Below are positions 8,867-19,348 of a stretch of DNA of 64,000 nucleotides, piece after piece. The stretch is from Acidobacteriota bacterium (lineage in GTDB: Bacteria > Acidobacteriota > Vicinamibacteria > Vicinamibacterales > CAVVIG01), in contig JADZED010000001.1 in NCBI GenBank assembly GCA_020850715.1, positions 1-64,000 on the forward strand, written 5' to 3'. Below the pieces are notes generated by a model. It was given only the letters and a program-made list of their open reading frames with translations. It was not told the origin of the DNA and did no database searches. The first letter of the stretch is position 1; every line of letters starts with the position of its first letter. The translations under genes were made by a program, and so were the position numbers.

Positions 8867-9322
8867 ATGCCCATAGCCTGGCGCGATGCGATTCCGTCGG
8901 CGGCGGTTCTGGCGCTGTTCGCCTCGGCGCTGCCGGTGCAGCTTCCGGAGCCGGACGCAGCCATCTCCAAGACGGCGTGCCTCACCCTCGCCGAGCGGGC
9001 GCCGGCCGATCCGATGCCCGCGGTGTCGACGATCGAGCGATGCCTCGCGCTGTATCCCGACGATGTGGAGCTGCTCGAGGATCTCGCGGCGTCGACCGAG
9101 CGTGCCGATCCGGCAGGGGCGGAGGCGGCGCTGCGGCGCGCCATTCGCCTCGATTCCACCAACGGCGATCTCCGCCTGCGCCTCGGACGGCTGCTGCTCG
9201 AGCGCGGCGCGGCGGCCGACGCGCTGGCGGAAGCTTCGGCAGGCCTGCGCGTACAGCCGAATCGGCCGGAACTGCTGGAGTTGCGGCGTGCCGCCGGAGC
9301 GGAGAGCGGCAAGGGCTCGTAG
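8867..9322 (+). CDS. Small TPR-like protein between the pilin and the second phosphatase-superfamily gene
   Basis: A 151-residue protein. The first ATG after the pilin terminator (8867) directly abuts its T-run; the frame is also open upstream from 8831, but that start would lie inside the hairpin. The N-terminus is weakly hydrophobic (SAAVLALFASALPV), like a signal or anchor segment. The rest is alpha-helical with two or three TPR-like repeats, for example PAGAEAALRRAIRLDSTNGD and AAADALAEASAGLRVQPNRP. It ends two bases before the next ATG, so the two genes are probably one transcript. TPR proteins are common pilus accessory factors. A role here is inferred from position only. Confidence 0.7.
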   Translation: MPIAWRDAIPSAAVLALFASALPVQLPEPDAAISKTACLTLAERAPADPMPAVSTIERCLALYPDDVELLEDLAASTERADPAGAEAALRRAIRLDSTNGDLRLRLGRLLLERGAAADALAEASAGLRVQPNRPELLELRRAAGAESGKGS

Positions 9323-9324
9323 CC

Positions 9325-11892
9325 ATGGCGCGCTTTCTCGGCTTCGCCTTCCTGCGCGGGCTGGTGGCGATCTTCTTCCTGCTCACGGCGGCGTACGGCG
9401 TCGCCGCCGCCAGCCCGTTCGCGTTCGACATGATCATCCGGCCGCAGATCTTCCCCGCGGTCGCATTCTTCGCCGCCTGGCACCATCTCTTGTACCTGGC
9501 GGTCTTCCTGATCAGCCTGCTCACCATCGCCCCTTCGCTGCGTGCGCGCACGAAGACGGCCCTGTCCGGCCCGGCATCGCGCTCGCTCGCCCTTGCCTAT
9601 GCTGCGGTGTTCGGCGGCGTCGGCGCGTGGCTCGTCGGGTCGCCCTATCTGCCGCGCCTCTGGAACGACGGGCGCGGGCTCGTGGTCGCGGCGGCCAGCT
9701 TCGTGCCGCTGTTGTGGCTGGCGGCGATCGATCATTGCTCCGCGTGGCAGGTCGCCGGGAGCGGCGCGGCGGGCACCGGCGGCGATCGCCCGGAGGCGGA
9801 GGCGCCGGATCAACGACGGCTGCTCATCGCGTGCGGGGCGGCCGCCGCGTACCTCTGGGGTGCGCACCTTCTCCGCGCGCTGTGGCGAGAGCCGCCGGAT
9901 GCGGCGGCACCGTGGGTGCTGTCGAGCGTATGGACGCTGACGCTTGCTGCGGCGCTGTTCGGCCTGCTCTACTGCGCCATGAGCGTCGTCGAAGCGGCCG
10001 CGGCGTGCGCGCGGGCGCGGCAGGCCGCCTGGCGCCACGGCCTCGCGACGGCGATCCTGGCTGGCGGCATCGCCGAAGCGCTGCGCCGGATCGTATTCGT
10101 CGCCATTTCGCTCGACGCGTCGGCGGCGGCATGGCTTTCGGCAATCGCCGGATCGGCCCTGGCGGCGTCGTGGGCCGGCGTCGCGCTGCGCCGGCCGGCG
10201 CGGCGCCGAGGCCGCGTCGCCGCCGGCTTCGACACGCTGTTGGCGCCGGAGGCCGGCCGCGCATCGATTGCGGCCGCCCTGATCGTGCTGCCGCTCGGCG
10301 CCGCCGCGACGCTCGCAGGCATCGAACGCTTCGACTGGGGCGCGGTGCTCCAGCGCCTGGTGATCGTGGTCGAGTTCGCCGCGGCCTTCGCGCTGTGGCT
10401 TGCCGCGGCTCCGCGGTTCCAAGGGCGCGCGTGGTCGCAGCGGCTGGCGCTGGCGCCGCCGGTTGCCGCGCTCGCGCTGTTGTTCATCGTGCCGCGCGCG
10501 GCGCTCGTGGCGTCGGTGATCGCCGGCGATCGGAGGCTGGAGCCCGGCGTCGCGTTCGATCGGCATGCGGCTGCGGAATCGTCGGCGGTGCTCATCGCCA
10601 ACGAACTGATCGAGCGTCCTGGCTTCGACGTCGGCGACTTCTCCTTCCCGCCGCTCGATGCAGGCGTCTCGGCCAACGCCCGTGTTGAAGTGCCTCGGGT
10701 GGACCTGATCGATCCGTCCGGGCCGGCCGGAGCGTCGCTCCCGCCCGACGTGTTCCTGTTCGTTGTCGACAGCCTCAGGCGCGACTACGTCGGCGCGTAC
10801 AACCCGGCGGTCACCTTCACGCCGAGTCTCGATCGGTTCGCGGCCGACAGCGCCGTGTTCCGCAATGCATTCACCCGGTATGGCGGGACGGAACTGGCGA
10901 TTCCCTCGATTTGGGCGGGCGGACCGGTGGTGCGAGCCGTGCACCAATCGCTCGATCGCATCAACACGCTCGAGAAGCTCGTGAAGCGCCGCGGGTACCG
11001 TCTGGCGATGAGCGATTACACCATTGCCGGCTTCCTCGACGACGGCACGGTGGCGGCACCGCTCGAGCCTGGCGTGCCGGGCACCGCGCCGGACCTGTGC
11101 CGCGCGGCCGGTCGGCTCGCGGCGTTCCTCGACGAGGCGGCCGATGGCGCGCCGGTGGCCGGGTACGCACGGCCCATGAACGTCCACATCCTGAACTGGC
11201 GCGGCCAGACATCGCTCGATGGCGACTATCCAGGGTTCTACGCACCCTACGCGTCGCGGCTGCGCCGGCTCGACGGCTGCTTCGGTGCGTTCACCGATTA
11301 CCTGAAGCGAACCGGACGCTACGATCGCAGCGTGATCGTCGTCACCGGCGACCATGGAGACTCGTTGGGCGAGGAGGGCCACTGGGGGCATGCCTTCTGG
11401 CTGAACCCCGAGGATGTGCGCGTGCCGCTCATCGTGCACGTGCCGGCGGCGCTGCGAGGCCGGTTGACGACCGACCTGGGGCGCCTCGCGTTCACGACCG
11501 ATATCGCGCCGACGATTGCGGCGCTCGCAGGCGAGCGGGTGAGGCGCGATCCGCTGTTCGGCGAGCCGCTGTTCGTTCCGGTGGGAGAGCGGCTGTCGGA
11601 TCGGCGGCGGCGGAGTTTCCTGATTGCTTCCTCCTACGGTCCCACTTATGCGCTGGTGCGGCGGAACGGCCGCTCGCTGTTCGTCTCGGACCGGGTCGAG
11701 CGGCGGGAGTCGCTGTTCACCATCGTCGAGAACGGACCGTCGACGCGCGCACCGATCGACGACGACATCCGGTGGGTGAGCCAGCGTTCGATCCGCGCGG
11801 CGGCAGCCGAGATCGCGGCGTTCTATCGGCCGGCTGCGGCTTCCGGTGCGCCCGCGACGAAGAGAGGGATGCCCGTGATGGCGGCGCGCTGA
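9325..11892 (+). CDS. Large membrane alkaline-phosphatase-superfamily enzyme (LtaS/EptA-like layout)
   Basis: An 855-residue protein. Roughly the first 430 residues form about ten hydrophobic helices. The C-terminal catalytic domain begins around residue 470 with DVFLFVVDSLRRDYVG (metal-binding Asp), then YGGTELAIPSIWAG, where a Thr sits at the nucleophile position, then VVTGDHGDSLGEEGHWGHAF, carrying the Asp-His metal ligands. There is no Cys-X-Pro-X-Arg sulfatase motif. The layout resembles lipoteichoic-acid synthases and phosphoethanolamine transferases. The frame is open upstream. ATG 9325 is chosen because it starts the first membrane helix (MARFLGFAFLRGLVAIFFLL) and sits two bases after the TPR gene. 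Target unknown; pilin or a surface glycan is plausible. Confidence 0.82.
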   Translation: MARFLGFAFLRGLVAIFFLLTAAYGVAAASPFAFDMIIRPQIFPAVAFFAAWHHLLYLAVFLISLLTIAPSLRARTKTALSGPASRSLALAYAAVFGGVGAWLVGSPYLPRLWNDGRGLVVAAASFVPLLWLAAIDHCSAWQVAGSGAAGTGGDRPEAEAPDQRRLLIACGAAAAYLWGAHLLRALWREPPDAAAPWVLSSVWTLTLAAALFGLLYCAMSVVEAAAACARARQAAWRHGLATAILAGGIAEALRRIVFVAISLDASAAAWLSAIAGSALAASWAGVALRRPARRRGRVAAGFDTLLAPEAGRASIAAALIVLPLGAAATLAGIERFDWGAVLQRLVIVVEFAAAFALWLAAAPRFQGRAWSQRLALAPPVAALALLFIVPRAALVASVIAGDRRLEPGVAFDRHAAAESSAVLIANELIERPGFDVGDFSFPPLDAGVSANARVEVPRVDLIDPSGPAGASLPPDVFLFVVDSLRRDYVGAYNPAVTFTPSLDRFAADSAVFRNAFTRYGGTELAIPSIWAGGPVVRAVHQSLDRINTLEKLVKRRGYRLAMSDYTIAGFLDDGTVAAPLEPGVPGTAPDLCRAAGRLAAFLDEAADGAPVAGYARPMNVHILNWRGQTSLDGDYPGFYAPYASRLRRLDGCFGAFTDYLKRTGRYDRSVIVVTGDHGDSLGEEGHWGHAFWLNPEDVRVPLIVHVPAALRGRLTTDLGRLAFTTDIAPTIAALAGERVRRDPLFGEPLFVPVGERLSDRRRRSFLIASSYGPTYALVRRNGRSLFVSDRVERRESLFTIVENGPSTRAPIDDDIRWVSQRSIRAAAAEIAAFYRPAAASGAPATKRGMPVMAAR

Positions 11893-11987
11893 GTAGCGCC
11901 TACCCATTCGCGAACCAACTTCTCGCGACGAGGCAGGCAGCCTCGACGATTTCCTCGGTTTTCGAGCAGCGGAGACTGCTGATGGGC

Positions 11988-12003
11988 TGGCGCCGGTCAT
12001 GCT
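11988..12003 (+). promoter_or_regulatory. Candidate sigma-54 promoter before the first small HTH gene
   Basis: TGGCGCCGGTCATGCT has GG and GC separated by exactly ten bases, with the TGGC and TGCT cores kept. The expected start (about 12014) lies just before the Shine-Dalgarno GGGGGAAGG of the HTH gene. Two consensus positions are off, so this is a candidate only. A sigma-54 activator is encoded next to it. Confidence 0.42.
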
Positions 12004-12025
12004 CTTCCTTCCAGGGGGAAGGCGC

Positions 12026-12226
12026 ATGGAATTTCCGGTCAGCCTGTTGATCGACCAGGCAGCGGCGATTCTCGGCGTATCGCGGCGGACCGTGTATTAC
12101 CGGATTCGGGAGGGGCTGCTGCGGACGGTGCGGACGCGGTGCGGGTCGCAGCGTGTGGTGCTCGAGTCGCTGGAGGAGCAGGTTCGGGCCAGCGCCCGGC
12201 GGCGTCGTCGGACGCCGGCGCGTTGA
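12026..12226 (+). CDS. Small helix-turn-helix DNA-binding protein (paralogue A)
   Basis: A 66-residue protein that is almost entirely one HTH domain: DQAAAILGVSRRTVYYRIREGLLRTV, followed by the wing-like strand SQRVVLES and a very basic tail (RRRRRTPAR). The fold resembles excisionase/MerR-type or Fis-like small HTH proteins. ATG 12026 has a strong GGGGGAAGG site. A close paralogue lies at 18817-19077 on the opposite strand and shares the core LGVSRRT-Y-RIREG. By hand about 78 of 99 core bases agree. The gene converges on the sigma-54 activator next door, whose stop is only 15 bases away. Exact function unknown. Confidence 0.72.
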   Translation: MEFPVSLLIDQAAAILGVSRRTVYYRIREGLLRTVRTRCGSQRVVLESLEEQVRASARRRRRTPAR

Positions 12227-12240
12227 GCGGCTCGCGCGGC

Positions 12241-14934
<2,694 letters not shown>

Positions 14935-14979
14935 CCGCGGGTTGATGTGGCAGAATCTGTCATTCGGCTATCTATTTTT

Positions 14980-14997
14980 GTGCAACAGCGTGTCCCG
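14980..14997 (-). promoter_or_regulatory. Weak sigma-54-like element upstream of the TPR activator
   Basis: On the minus strand, GGGACACGCTGTTGCA has GG and GC ten bases apart and a good TTGCA, but the -24 side is poor. It lies about 45 bases upstream of the activator ATG at 14934, so it could allow autoregulation. Low confidence. Confidence 0.25.
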
Positions 14998-15095
14998 CTG
15001 GGCTGCTCGACAAGCCGCAATGAGCGGTCGTGTGCCTATACGCTACGCTGCACGTAAACTCCTCGAATCCATCGATCCCGTGAGCTATCACGAAC

Positions 15096-17009
15096 TTAGT
15101 CGCGCAGAGTCGCTGATCTCCGAGCAACAATCGAGATTGACTTCTCGCCAGTGACGAGTTGCGGTGCAATGCGCTCAAGCAGGAGCTCCAACGATGTGCA
15201 TTGCGCGTTGCTAAACCCGATCTCGGAGGCAGAATACACGGAAAGAACACCGCATAGTTGCCTGTCGACGACGAGCGGTACGCTCACTGAGGTACGCAGG
15301 CCGTTAGCCAACGAAGTGCCAAGGTCAAGGACGGGATCCGAGTTGATGATTCGCTGGCGGTGTGCTGCCACCCAGCCACTGAGCCGCTGTCCAAGCGGAA
15401 TCCTCAGGCCCTTAAATGAAAGCTTCGAACTGCCCACGCAATGCTCCGCTTCGAGCTCGTCGGTGGCGGGATCATAGCGATAGTAGACACAGAGGTCCAC
15501 TGGAGTGGAAGCGCTCAGATGTTCCACGATTGCTACCATTGCTTGATCCGCACTGGAACGCCGTCGCTGCAATACTGACACAGGCATAACGGCGTGGGTG
15601 GCAGAATGCAGATCTGCGCGAGCGGGAATCAATCGGCCATGGTTGGCACTGGTAGTAGTAATCTCGACAGGCGCCGGGTGATGGAGGGCGACGAGAGATG
15701 TTGAAGGTGCGAACACGGCGTGGATCTCTGAGAACGCGTCGACGACGAGCGGATCGTACATCGACCCGCGTCGCTGATTCAGGATGTTCAGCGCCTCTTC
15801 GTGTGAGACTCTTGGCCGGTACGGTCGGTCAGAAGTCAGAGCGTCAAAACAATCAGCCACTGCAAGAATCCTCGCGCCGACTGGGATGTCGGTTCCCTTC
15901 ATACCGTCAGGATAGCCGCTACCGTCCCAATTCTCATGGTGATGTCGAACAATTGGCACGACGGGATATGGAAAATTGATTGACGATAGGATATCCGCCC
16001 CAACGCTCGCGTGAAGCTTCATCCTTTCGAATTCAACCTTCGACAGCTTGCCAGGCTTGTTGAGGATATACTCGGGTACTGCGAGTTTGCCCATATCGTG
16101 TAGCAGCGCGGCGGCCTCAATGGCCTTGATTAGCATGGCATCAGTGATACCGACATGTCGGGCGAGGTGGATGGCGTAGTTCTGTACGCGTCGGATATGG
16201 CCGTGGGTGACTTGGTCCTTTGCGTCAATGGCCATCGCCAGTGTCTCGATGGTAGACAGATACAATCGGTTCAACTCGCTGAGGTGAAGAATGCCATCTT
16301 CCACGCGCCCCATCGCAGTTCTGAAAGTCAAGTACGAAATGACGAGGAGCGGAACAATGAGCGCGAGGGTACTGAAATCGAGCTCATTCGAATAGGTGAC
16401 AATTAGGGCCGCGACTGAAGCTCCGCTGAAGTAATTTACGGAAAGCCATGTGAAGTGCGTCCACCAAAGCTGGAAGGGAGAACAGCCTGTCTCGAAGCCC
16501 AGCGCAATTGCGACTAGCCAGCTGTTTAGGAGAAAGTACGCGATGACGAATACGACAAGCGGTAAGAAGAGTCCGTGAAGTGACGTCGCCCTTTCTGAGT
16601 AGGGCGCGATTCCTGACAACCAATAGAACATGCTGCCAGAGGCAAAGATCGCGATGGCCGGCGCGGCCATGTTGAAGAGGATCCGCTGAATCGAACGGCC
16701 ATCGGAAGTCATCCAAAACAAGATAGTCAGGCATTCCAGAAGGACGGTGACGGCTCCGGCCGCGGGACCAAAGAGGAGAACTGCTGCGAATACAAATGTT
16801 TCTGATACCGAAAGGCTCGCGTTGGTGGAAGGGATCTTGACAGTAAACGAACCAGTCAACAGCGTCAGGAGGGCAATGATGAACCATTGGCTCCCGATTG
16901 GCTCGAGGTACAGATGTCGGATCGAGTACGACAACGTGGCGGCCCCCAGCGCGACCACGGAAGTGACATATGCCCGTGCGATCGGGCTGAGGTTGCTGGA
17001 GTTCTGCAT
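15096..17009 (-). CDS. Membrane HD-GYP phosphodiesterase with C-terminal GAF domain
   Basis: A 637-residue protein. Residues 1-230 carry about seven or eight hydrophobic helices, a MASE-type membrane sensor region. An HD-GYP domain follows at about 255-440, with the metal site HD at 304-305 (LLHDMGK), further His residues in IVRHHHENWDGSGYPDG, the GYP motif at 365-367, and the DALTSDRPYRP signature. A GAF-like domain occupies about 480-625. HD-GYP enzymes normally hydrolyse cyclic di-GMP, so this gene may lower that signal in response to a membrane or small-molecule cue. The GAF domain sits after the HD-GYP rather than before it, which is less usual. The gene lies wholly in the low-GC block. 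It is separated from the TPR activator by 161 bases. Confidence 0.9.
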   Translation of the reverse strand: MQNSSNLSPIARAYVTSVVALGAATLSYSIRHLYLEPIGSQWFIIALLTLLTGSFTVKIPSTNASLSVSETFVFAAVLLFGPAAGAVTVLLECLTILFWMTSDGRSIQRILFNMAAPAIAIFASGSMFYWLSGIAPYSERATSLHGLFLPLVVFVIAYFLLNSWLVAIALGFETGCSPFQLWWTHFTWLSVNYFSGASVAALIVTYSNELDFSTLALIVPLLVISYLTFRTAMGRVEDGILHLSELNRLYLSTIETLAMAIDAKDQVTHGHIRRVQNYAIHLARHVGITDAMLIKAIEAAALLHDMGKLAVPEYILNKPGKLSKVEFERMKLHASVGADILSSINFPYPVVPIVRHHHENWDGSGYPDGMKGTDIPVGARILAVADCFDALTSDRPYRPRVSHEEALNILNQRRGSMYDPLVVDAFSEIHAVFAPSTSLVALHHPAPVEITTTSANHGRLIPARADLHSATHAVMPVSVLQRRRSSADQAMVAIVEHLSASTPVDLCVYYRYDPATDELEAEHCVGSSKLSFKGLRIPLGQRLSGWVAAHRQRIINSDPVLDLGTSLANGLRTSVSVPLVVDRQLCGVLSVYSASEIGFSNAQCTSLELLLERIAPQLVTGEKSISIVARRSATLRD

Positions 17010-17050
17010 GGAGGCCGTCCGTAGGCGGAGTCGGCCTTCTGTCTATCGGC

Positions 17051-17098
17051 TTAGTTGCCCCAGACGATTAGGGTTCGCACGTTCAACTCCATTTGTAC
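17051..17098 (-). pseudogene. In-frame extension of the S8 protease beyond its stop, ending IVWGN
   Basis: Directly after the protease stop codon (TAA at 17101-17099) the same frame continues for 15 sense codons, VQMELNVRTLIVWGN, and then reaches a second TAA at 17053-17051. The last residues repeat the IVWG motif found twice in the protease tail. So the present stop looks like a nonsense change, or a site of readthrough, in a tail that once ended with IVWGN. Confidence 0.55.
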
Positions 17099-18817
17099 TT
17101 AGTGATGATCTGAGGCGCAGAGCGGGATGCCACCGGCCTCGCACGTTAACGGCTCTGGCTGTCTCCGCGTGATCAGATCGTCTTGAGCGTTCTGCCCCCA
17201 AACAATGGTGTCGCCGATATCTTGCTGCCCCCAGACGATGGTATCGCCCGCGTCTTGTTGGCTGCGGAGTGTATCGCCGACATCAAACTGTCTCCCGTCG
17301 CTTATCCTTGTGAAAGCGACAAGGTGAGCGATCATTCCGGAGTACTCCCCAGGACGGAGGACGTGCGCGTCGGAAGCGATGAGCTGGTCATGTGTTGGGT
17401 CCAGGATGCGAAGAAGGGGTGTCCTTCGCGCTGTACTCACAGCTCTGTTCGCCAGCACTGCCGCTGCGCCCGGCGCATCCACGCTCCCCGCCCCCGCCCC
17501 CAGCAGTCCGACTTCCGGCACGAACGTGCTCGTCACCTGCAGCGCCAGCCGCGCATCCGCCGGCCGCAGCCGCGGCCGCGCCTCCAGCAGCAATGCCGCC
17601 GCCCCGCTCACCTCCGCCGCCGCCATGCTCGTCCCCGACAGACGGAAGTACGCGTCGGTCCCCGCGCCGGCCACGTGCAACTCCGGAAACCTCGTCGGCA
17701 GATACGTCCCCGCGGATTCCGCCGAGACGATGCGGCTGCCTGGCGCCGCCAGGTCGGGCTTGATCACCAGGTCGTAGAGCGTCGGCCCTTTCGAACTGTA
17801 GCTCGCCAGGGTGTCGTCCGACCGCTCCGGCGTGCCGTGCGTGTCCATCGCGCCCACCGTCAGCGCGTACGGACTGTTCCCCGGCGACGTGATGCCGCCG
17901 AAGACCGACCGTCCCTCGGCATCCCTGCCGTAGTTGCCCGCCGCCGCGACCACCAGGATGCCGGCGCGCCAGGCGCGCTCCGCCGCCTCGCACAGCGGAT
18001 CGTCCCGATACGGCTGCAGCACCGGCGCGCCGAGCGACAGGTTGATCACCCCGATCCGGTACTGCCGGCGGTGCGCCACCGCCCAGTCGATCGCGTCGAC
18101 CACATCGCTGACCCGCCCCGAGCCGTCCTCTCCGAGTACCCGCAGGTTGATCAGCGACGCTCCCGGCGCAATGCCACGATACGCCTGCGTCTCGAATGTC
18201 GTTCCGCCCTGCCCGGCGATGATCCCGGCCACGTGCGTCCCGTGCCCGAACGCGTCGCGCCCATCACCCCCGAGGAAGTCCACCGTCTTCACCACCCGCC
18301 GCCGCAGCGCCTCGTGCCGATCGTCAATTCCCGAATCGATCACCGCGACGGTGACGCCAGCCCCCGACAACGGCGGGAGCCCTTCGAAGCCCGCTCGAAG
18401 CTCATCGGTCCCCATCGACGCGGCGGCAAAATCGGCCGATGCGCGGATTAGTAGATCGCCCGCCAGGTGGTCCACGGCCGCATCCTGCTGCAGGGCGTCG
18501 AGTTGCCCGGCATTGACCACCAGCACGGCGCCGCCGCTCGACAGGTACCGCCGCACGACCAGGTTGTAGCGCCGCGCGATCGCATCCACCTCCGCGCGGG
18601 TGCCGTCCATGATCAGCCGAATGGACTGCGAGCCCACGGCCAGATGGCCGGCCAGATCGCCGCTGAGCCGCGCGCGATGCCCGGCCGCCGCCGCCGGGTG
18701 CGCGAGCACCATGATCGCCAGAGCCCAGGCCGCAGTCCGGAGGACCATGGCGGGCCTCACCGGAAGGCCCGGCGTGGTCGAGAATCGCGCGGACATGAGA
18801 CCCTCGCCGGGATCCAT
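17099..18817 (-). CDS. Exported S8 subtilisin-like protease with IVWG tail repeats
   Basis: A 572-residue secreted subtilase. A signal peptide is present (about 24-45, WALAIMVLAHPAAAA). A propeptide-like region precedes the catalytic domain. The triad is Asp161 (AVIDSGIDD), His192 (GHGTHVAG) and Ser397 (LSGTSMAA); the oxyanion Asn is in AAAGNYG. The C-terminal tail has three tandem 11-residue units (DVGDTLRSQQ type, then GDTIVWGQ twice). The start codon overlaps the stop of the upstream HTH gene (TGATG), so the two are coupled. The tail, from about 17455 leftwards, has much lower GC than the catalytic domain. Tail repeats of the IVWG kind occur in other bacterial subtilases that I recall; their role is unknown to me. 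The substrate is unknown. Confidence 0.9.
   Translation of the reverse strand: MDPGEGLMSARFSTTPGLPVRPAMVLRTAAWALAIMVLAHPAAAAGHRARLSGDLAGHLAVGSQSIRLIMDGTRAEVDAIARRYNLVVRRYLSSGGAVLVVNAGQLDALQQDAAVDHLAGDLLIRASADFAAASMGTDELRAGFEGLPPLSGAGVTVAVIDSGIDDRHEALRRRVVKTVDFLGGDGRDAFGHGTHVAGIIAGQGGTTFETQAYRGIAPGASLINLRVLGEDGSGRVSDVVDAIDWAVAHRRQYRIGVINLSLGAPVLQPYRDDPLCEAAERAWRAGILVVAAAGNYGRDAEGRSVFGGITSPGNSPYALTVGAMDTHGTPERSDDTLASYSSKGPTLYDLVIKPDLAAPGSRIVSAESAGTYLPTRFPELHVAGAGTDAYFRLSGTSMAAAEVSGAAALLLEARPRLRPADARLALQVTSTFVPEVGLLGAGAGSVDAPGAAAVLANRAVSTARRTPLLRILDPTHDQLIASDAHVLRPGEYSGMIAHLVAFTRISDGRQFDVGDTLRSQQDAGDTIVWGQQDIGDTIVWGQNAQDDLITRRQPEPLTCEAGGIPLCASDHH
17189..17287 (-). repeat. Three tandem 33-base units encoding the IVWG tail of the S8 protease
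   Basis: Units at 17255-17287, 17222-17254 and 17189-17221 encode FDVGDTLRSQQ, DAGDTIVWGQQ and DIGDTIVWGQN. The second and third are closely alike at the protein level but differ at several codon third positions. They are old repeats rather than a recent duplication. Confidence 0.8.
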
Positions 18818-19077
18818 CAGCAGGCCGTCCGGCGCGGCAGGAATGTCGCGGCCGCGGGCTGCGCGCTCTCGGACTCGCGGCCGTCGGCCGTCACCGAATC
18901 GAGCAGCACCCGCTGCGACCCGCCGATCGTCCGGATGGTCTGCAGCCGCCCTTCACGAATCCGGTTGTAGATGGTGCGCCGCGAAACCCCGAGCAGCTGC
19001 GCCGCATGGTCCAACGACACGCTGCGGCCGATACGAGGTTCGAAGCCGCCTTCCGGTTCATCGTCACGAGTTGCCAT
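18817..19077 (-). CDS. Small helix-turn-helix DNA-binding protein (paralogue B)
   Basis: An 86-residue protein with the core HAAQLLGVSRRTIYNRIREGRL and SQRVLLDS, closely related to paralogue A at 12026-12226. It has a longer acidic N-terminus and a longer C-terminal tail. The start at 19077 has a good AAGGGAGA site nine bases upstream. The frame is open further, but those codons lie under the promoter. Its stop overlaps the protease start (TGATG), so HTH and protease form a two-gene operon. It may regulate its own operon or the rest of the cassette; that is inference from position. Confidence 0.78.
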   Translation of the reverse strand: MATRDDEPEGGFEPRIGRSVSLDHAAQLLGVSRRTIYNRIREGRLQTIRTIGGSQRVLLDSVTADGRESESAQPAAATFLPRRTAC

Positions 19078-19104
19078 CGGTCTCCCTTGTGCGCCCGCCC
19101 AGAG

Positions 19105-19120
19105 GGCACGGTCAGTACCA
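19105..19120 (-). promoter_or_regulatory. Candidate sigma-54 promoter of the HTH-protease operon
   Basis: Minus-strand TGGTACTGACCGTGCC has GG and GC ten bases apart. It resembles the element at 59558 (TGGTACGGGGGTTGCC). The expected start is about 19094, leaving a 17-base leader that contains the Shine-Dalgarno. A sigma-54 activator sits in the same cassette. Confidence 0.5.
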
Positions 19121-19348
19121 ATGGGGGAGACGCATGCGGTGGATCGCGGCAACGTGTTCTGCACCAGTGGTTTGACAGGCTTACCCGAACGGGTGGATGC
19201 GAGAAGGAGGGCTGGCCGGGCGGTCAAGATTCTGGCCAGGAGAGAGCAAGAGCAGGCATCCGATTCGAATTTGCGTGCAAAATCGGATGAGAGTCCTCCG
19301 GTGGCGCCCGTTTCCGGCCGGCCAGCTTTCTGGCTGGCGAGCCAGCAT

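Noticed and set aside
6057-11892. True arylsulfatases (formylglycine enzymes)
   Set aside because: Both proteins lack the Cys/Ser-X-Pro-X-Arg motif; a Thr/Ser-type nucleophile region is seen instead.
8674-12027. 1117-residue minus-strand frame over the phosphatase-superfamily gene
   Set aside because: Composition is shadow-like (Arg/Gly/His-rich), and the plus-strand genes have clear catalytic motifs.
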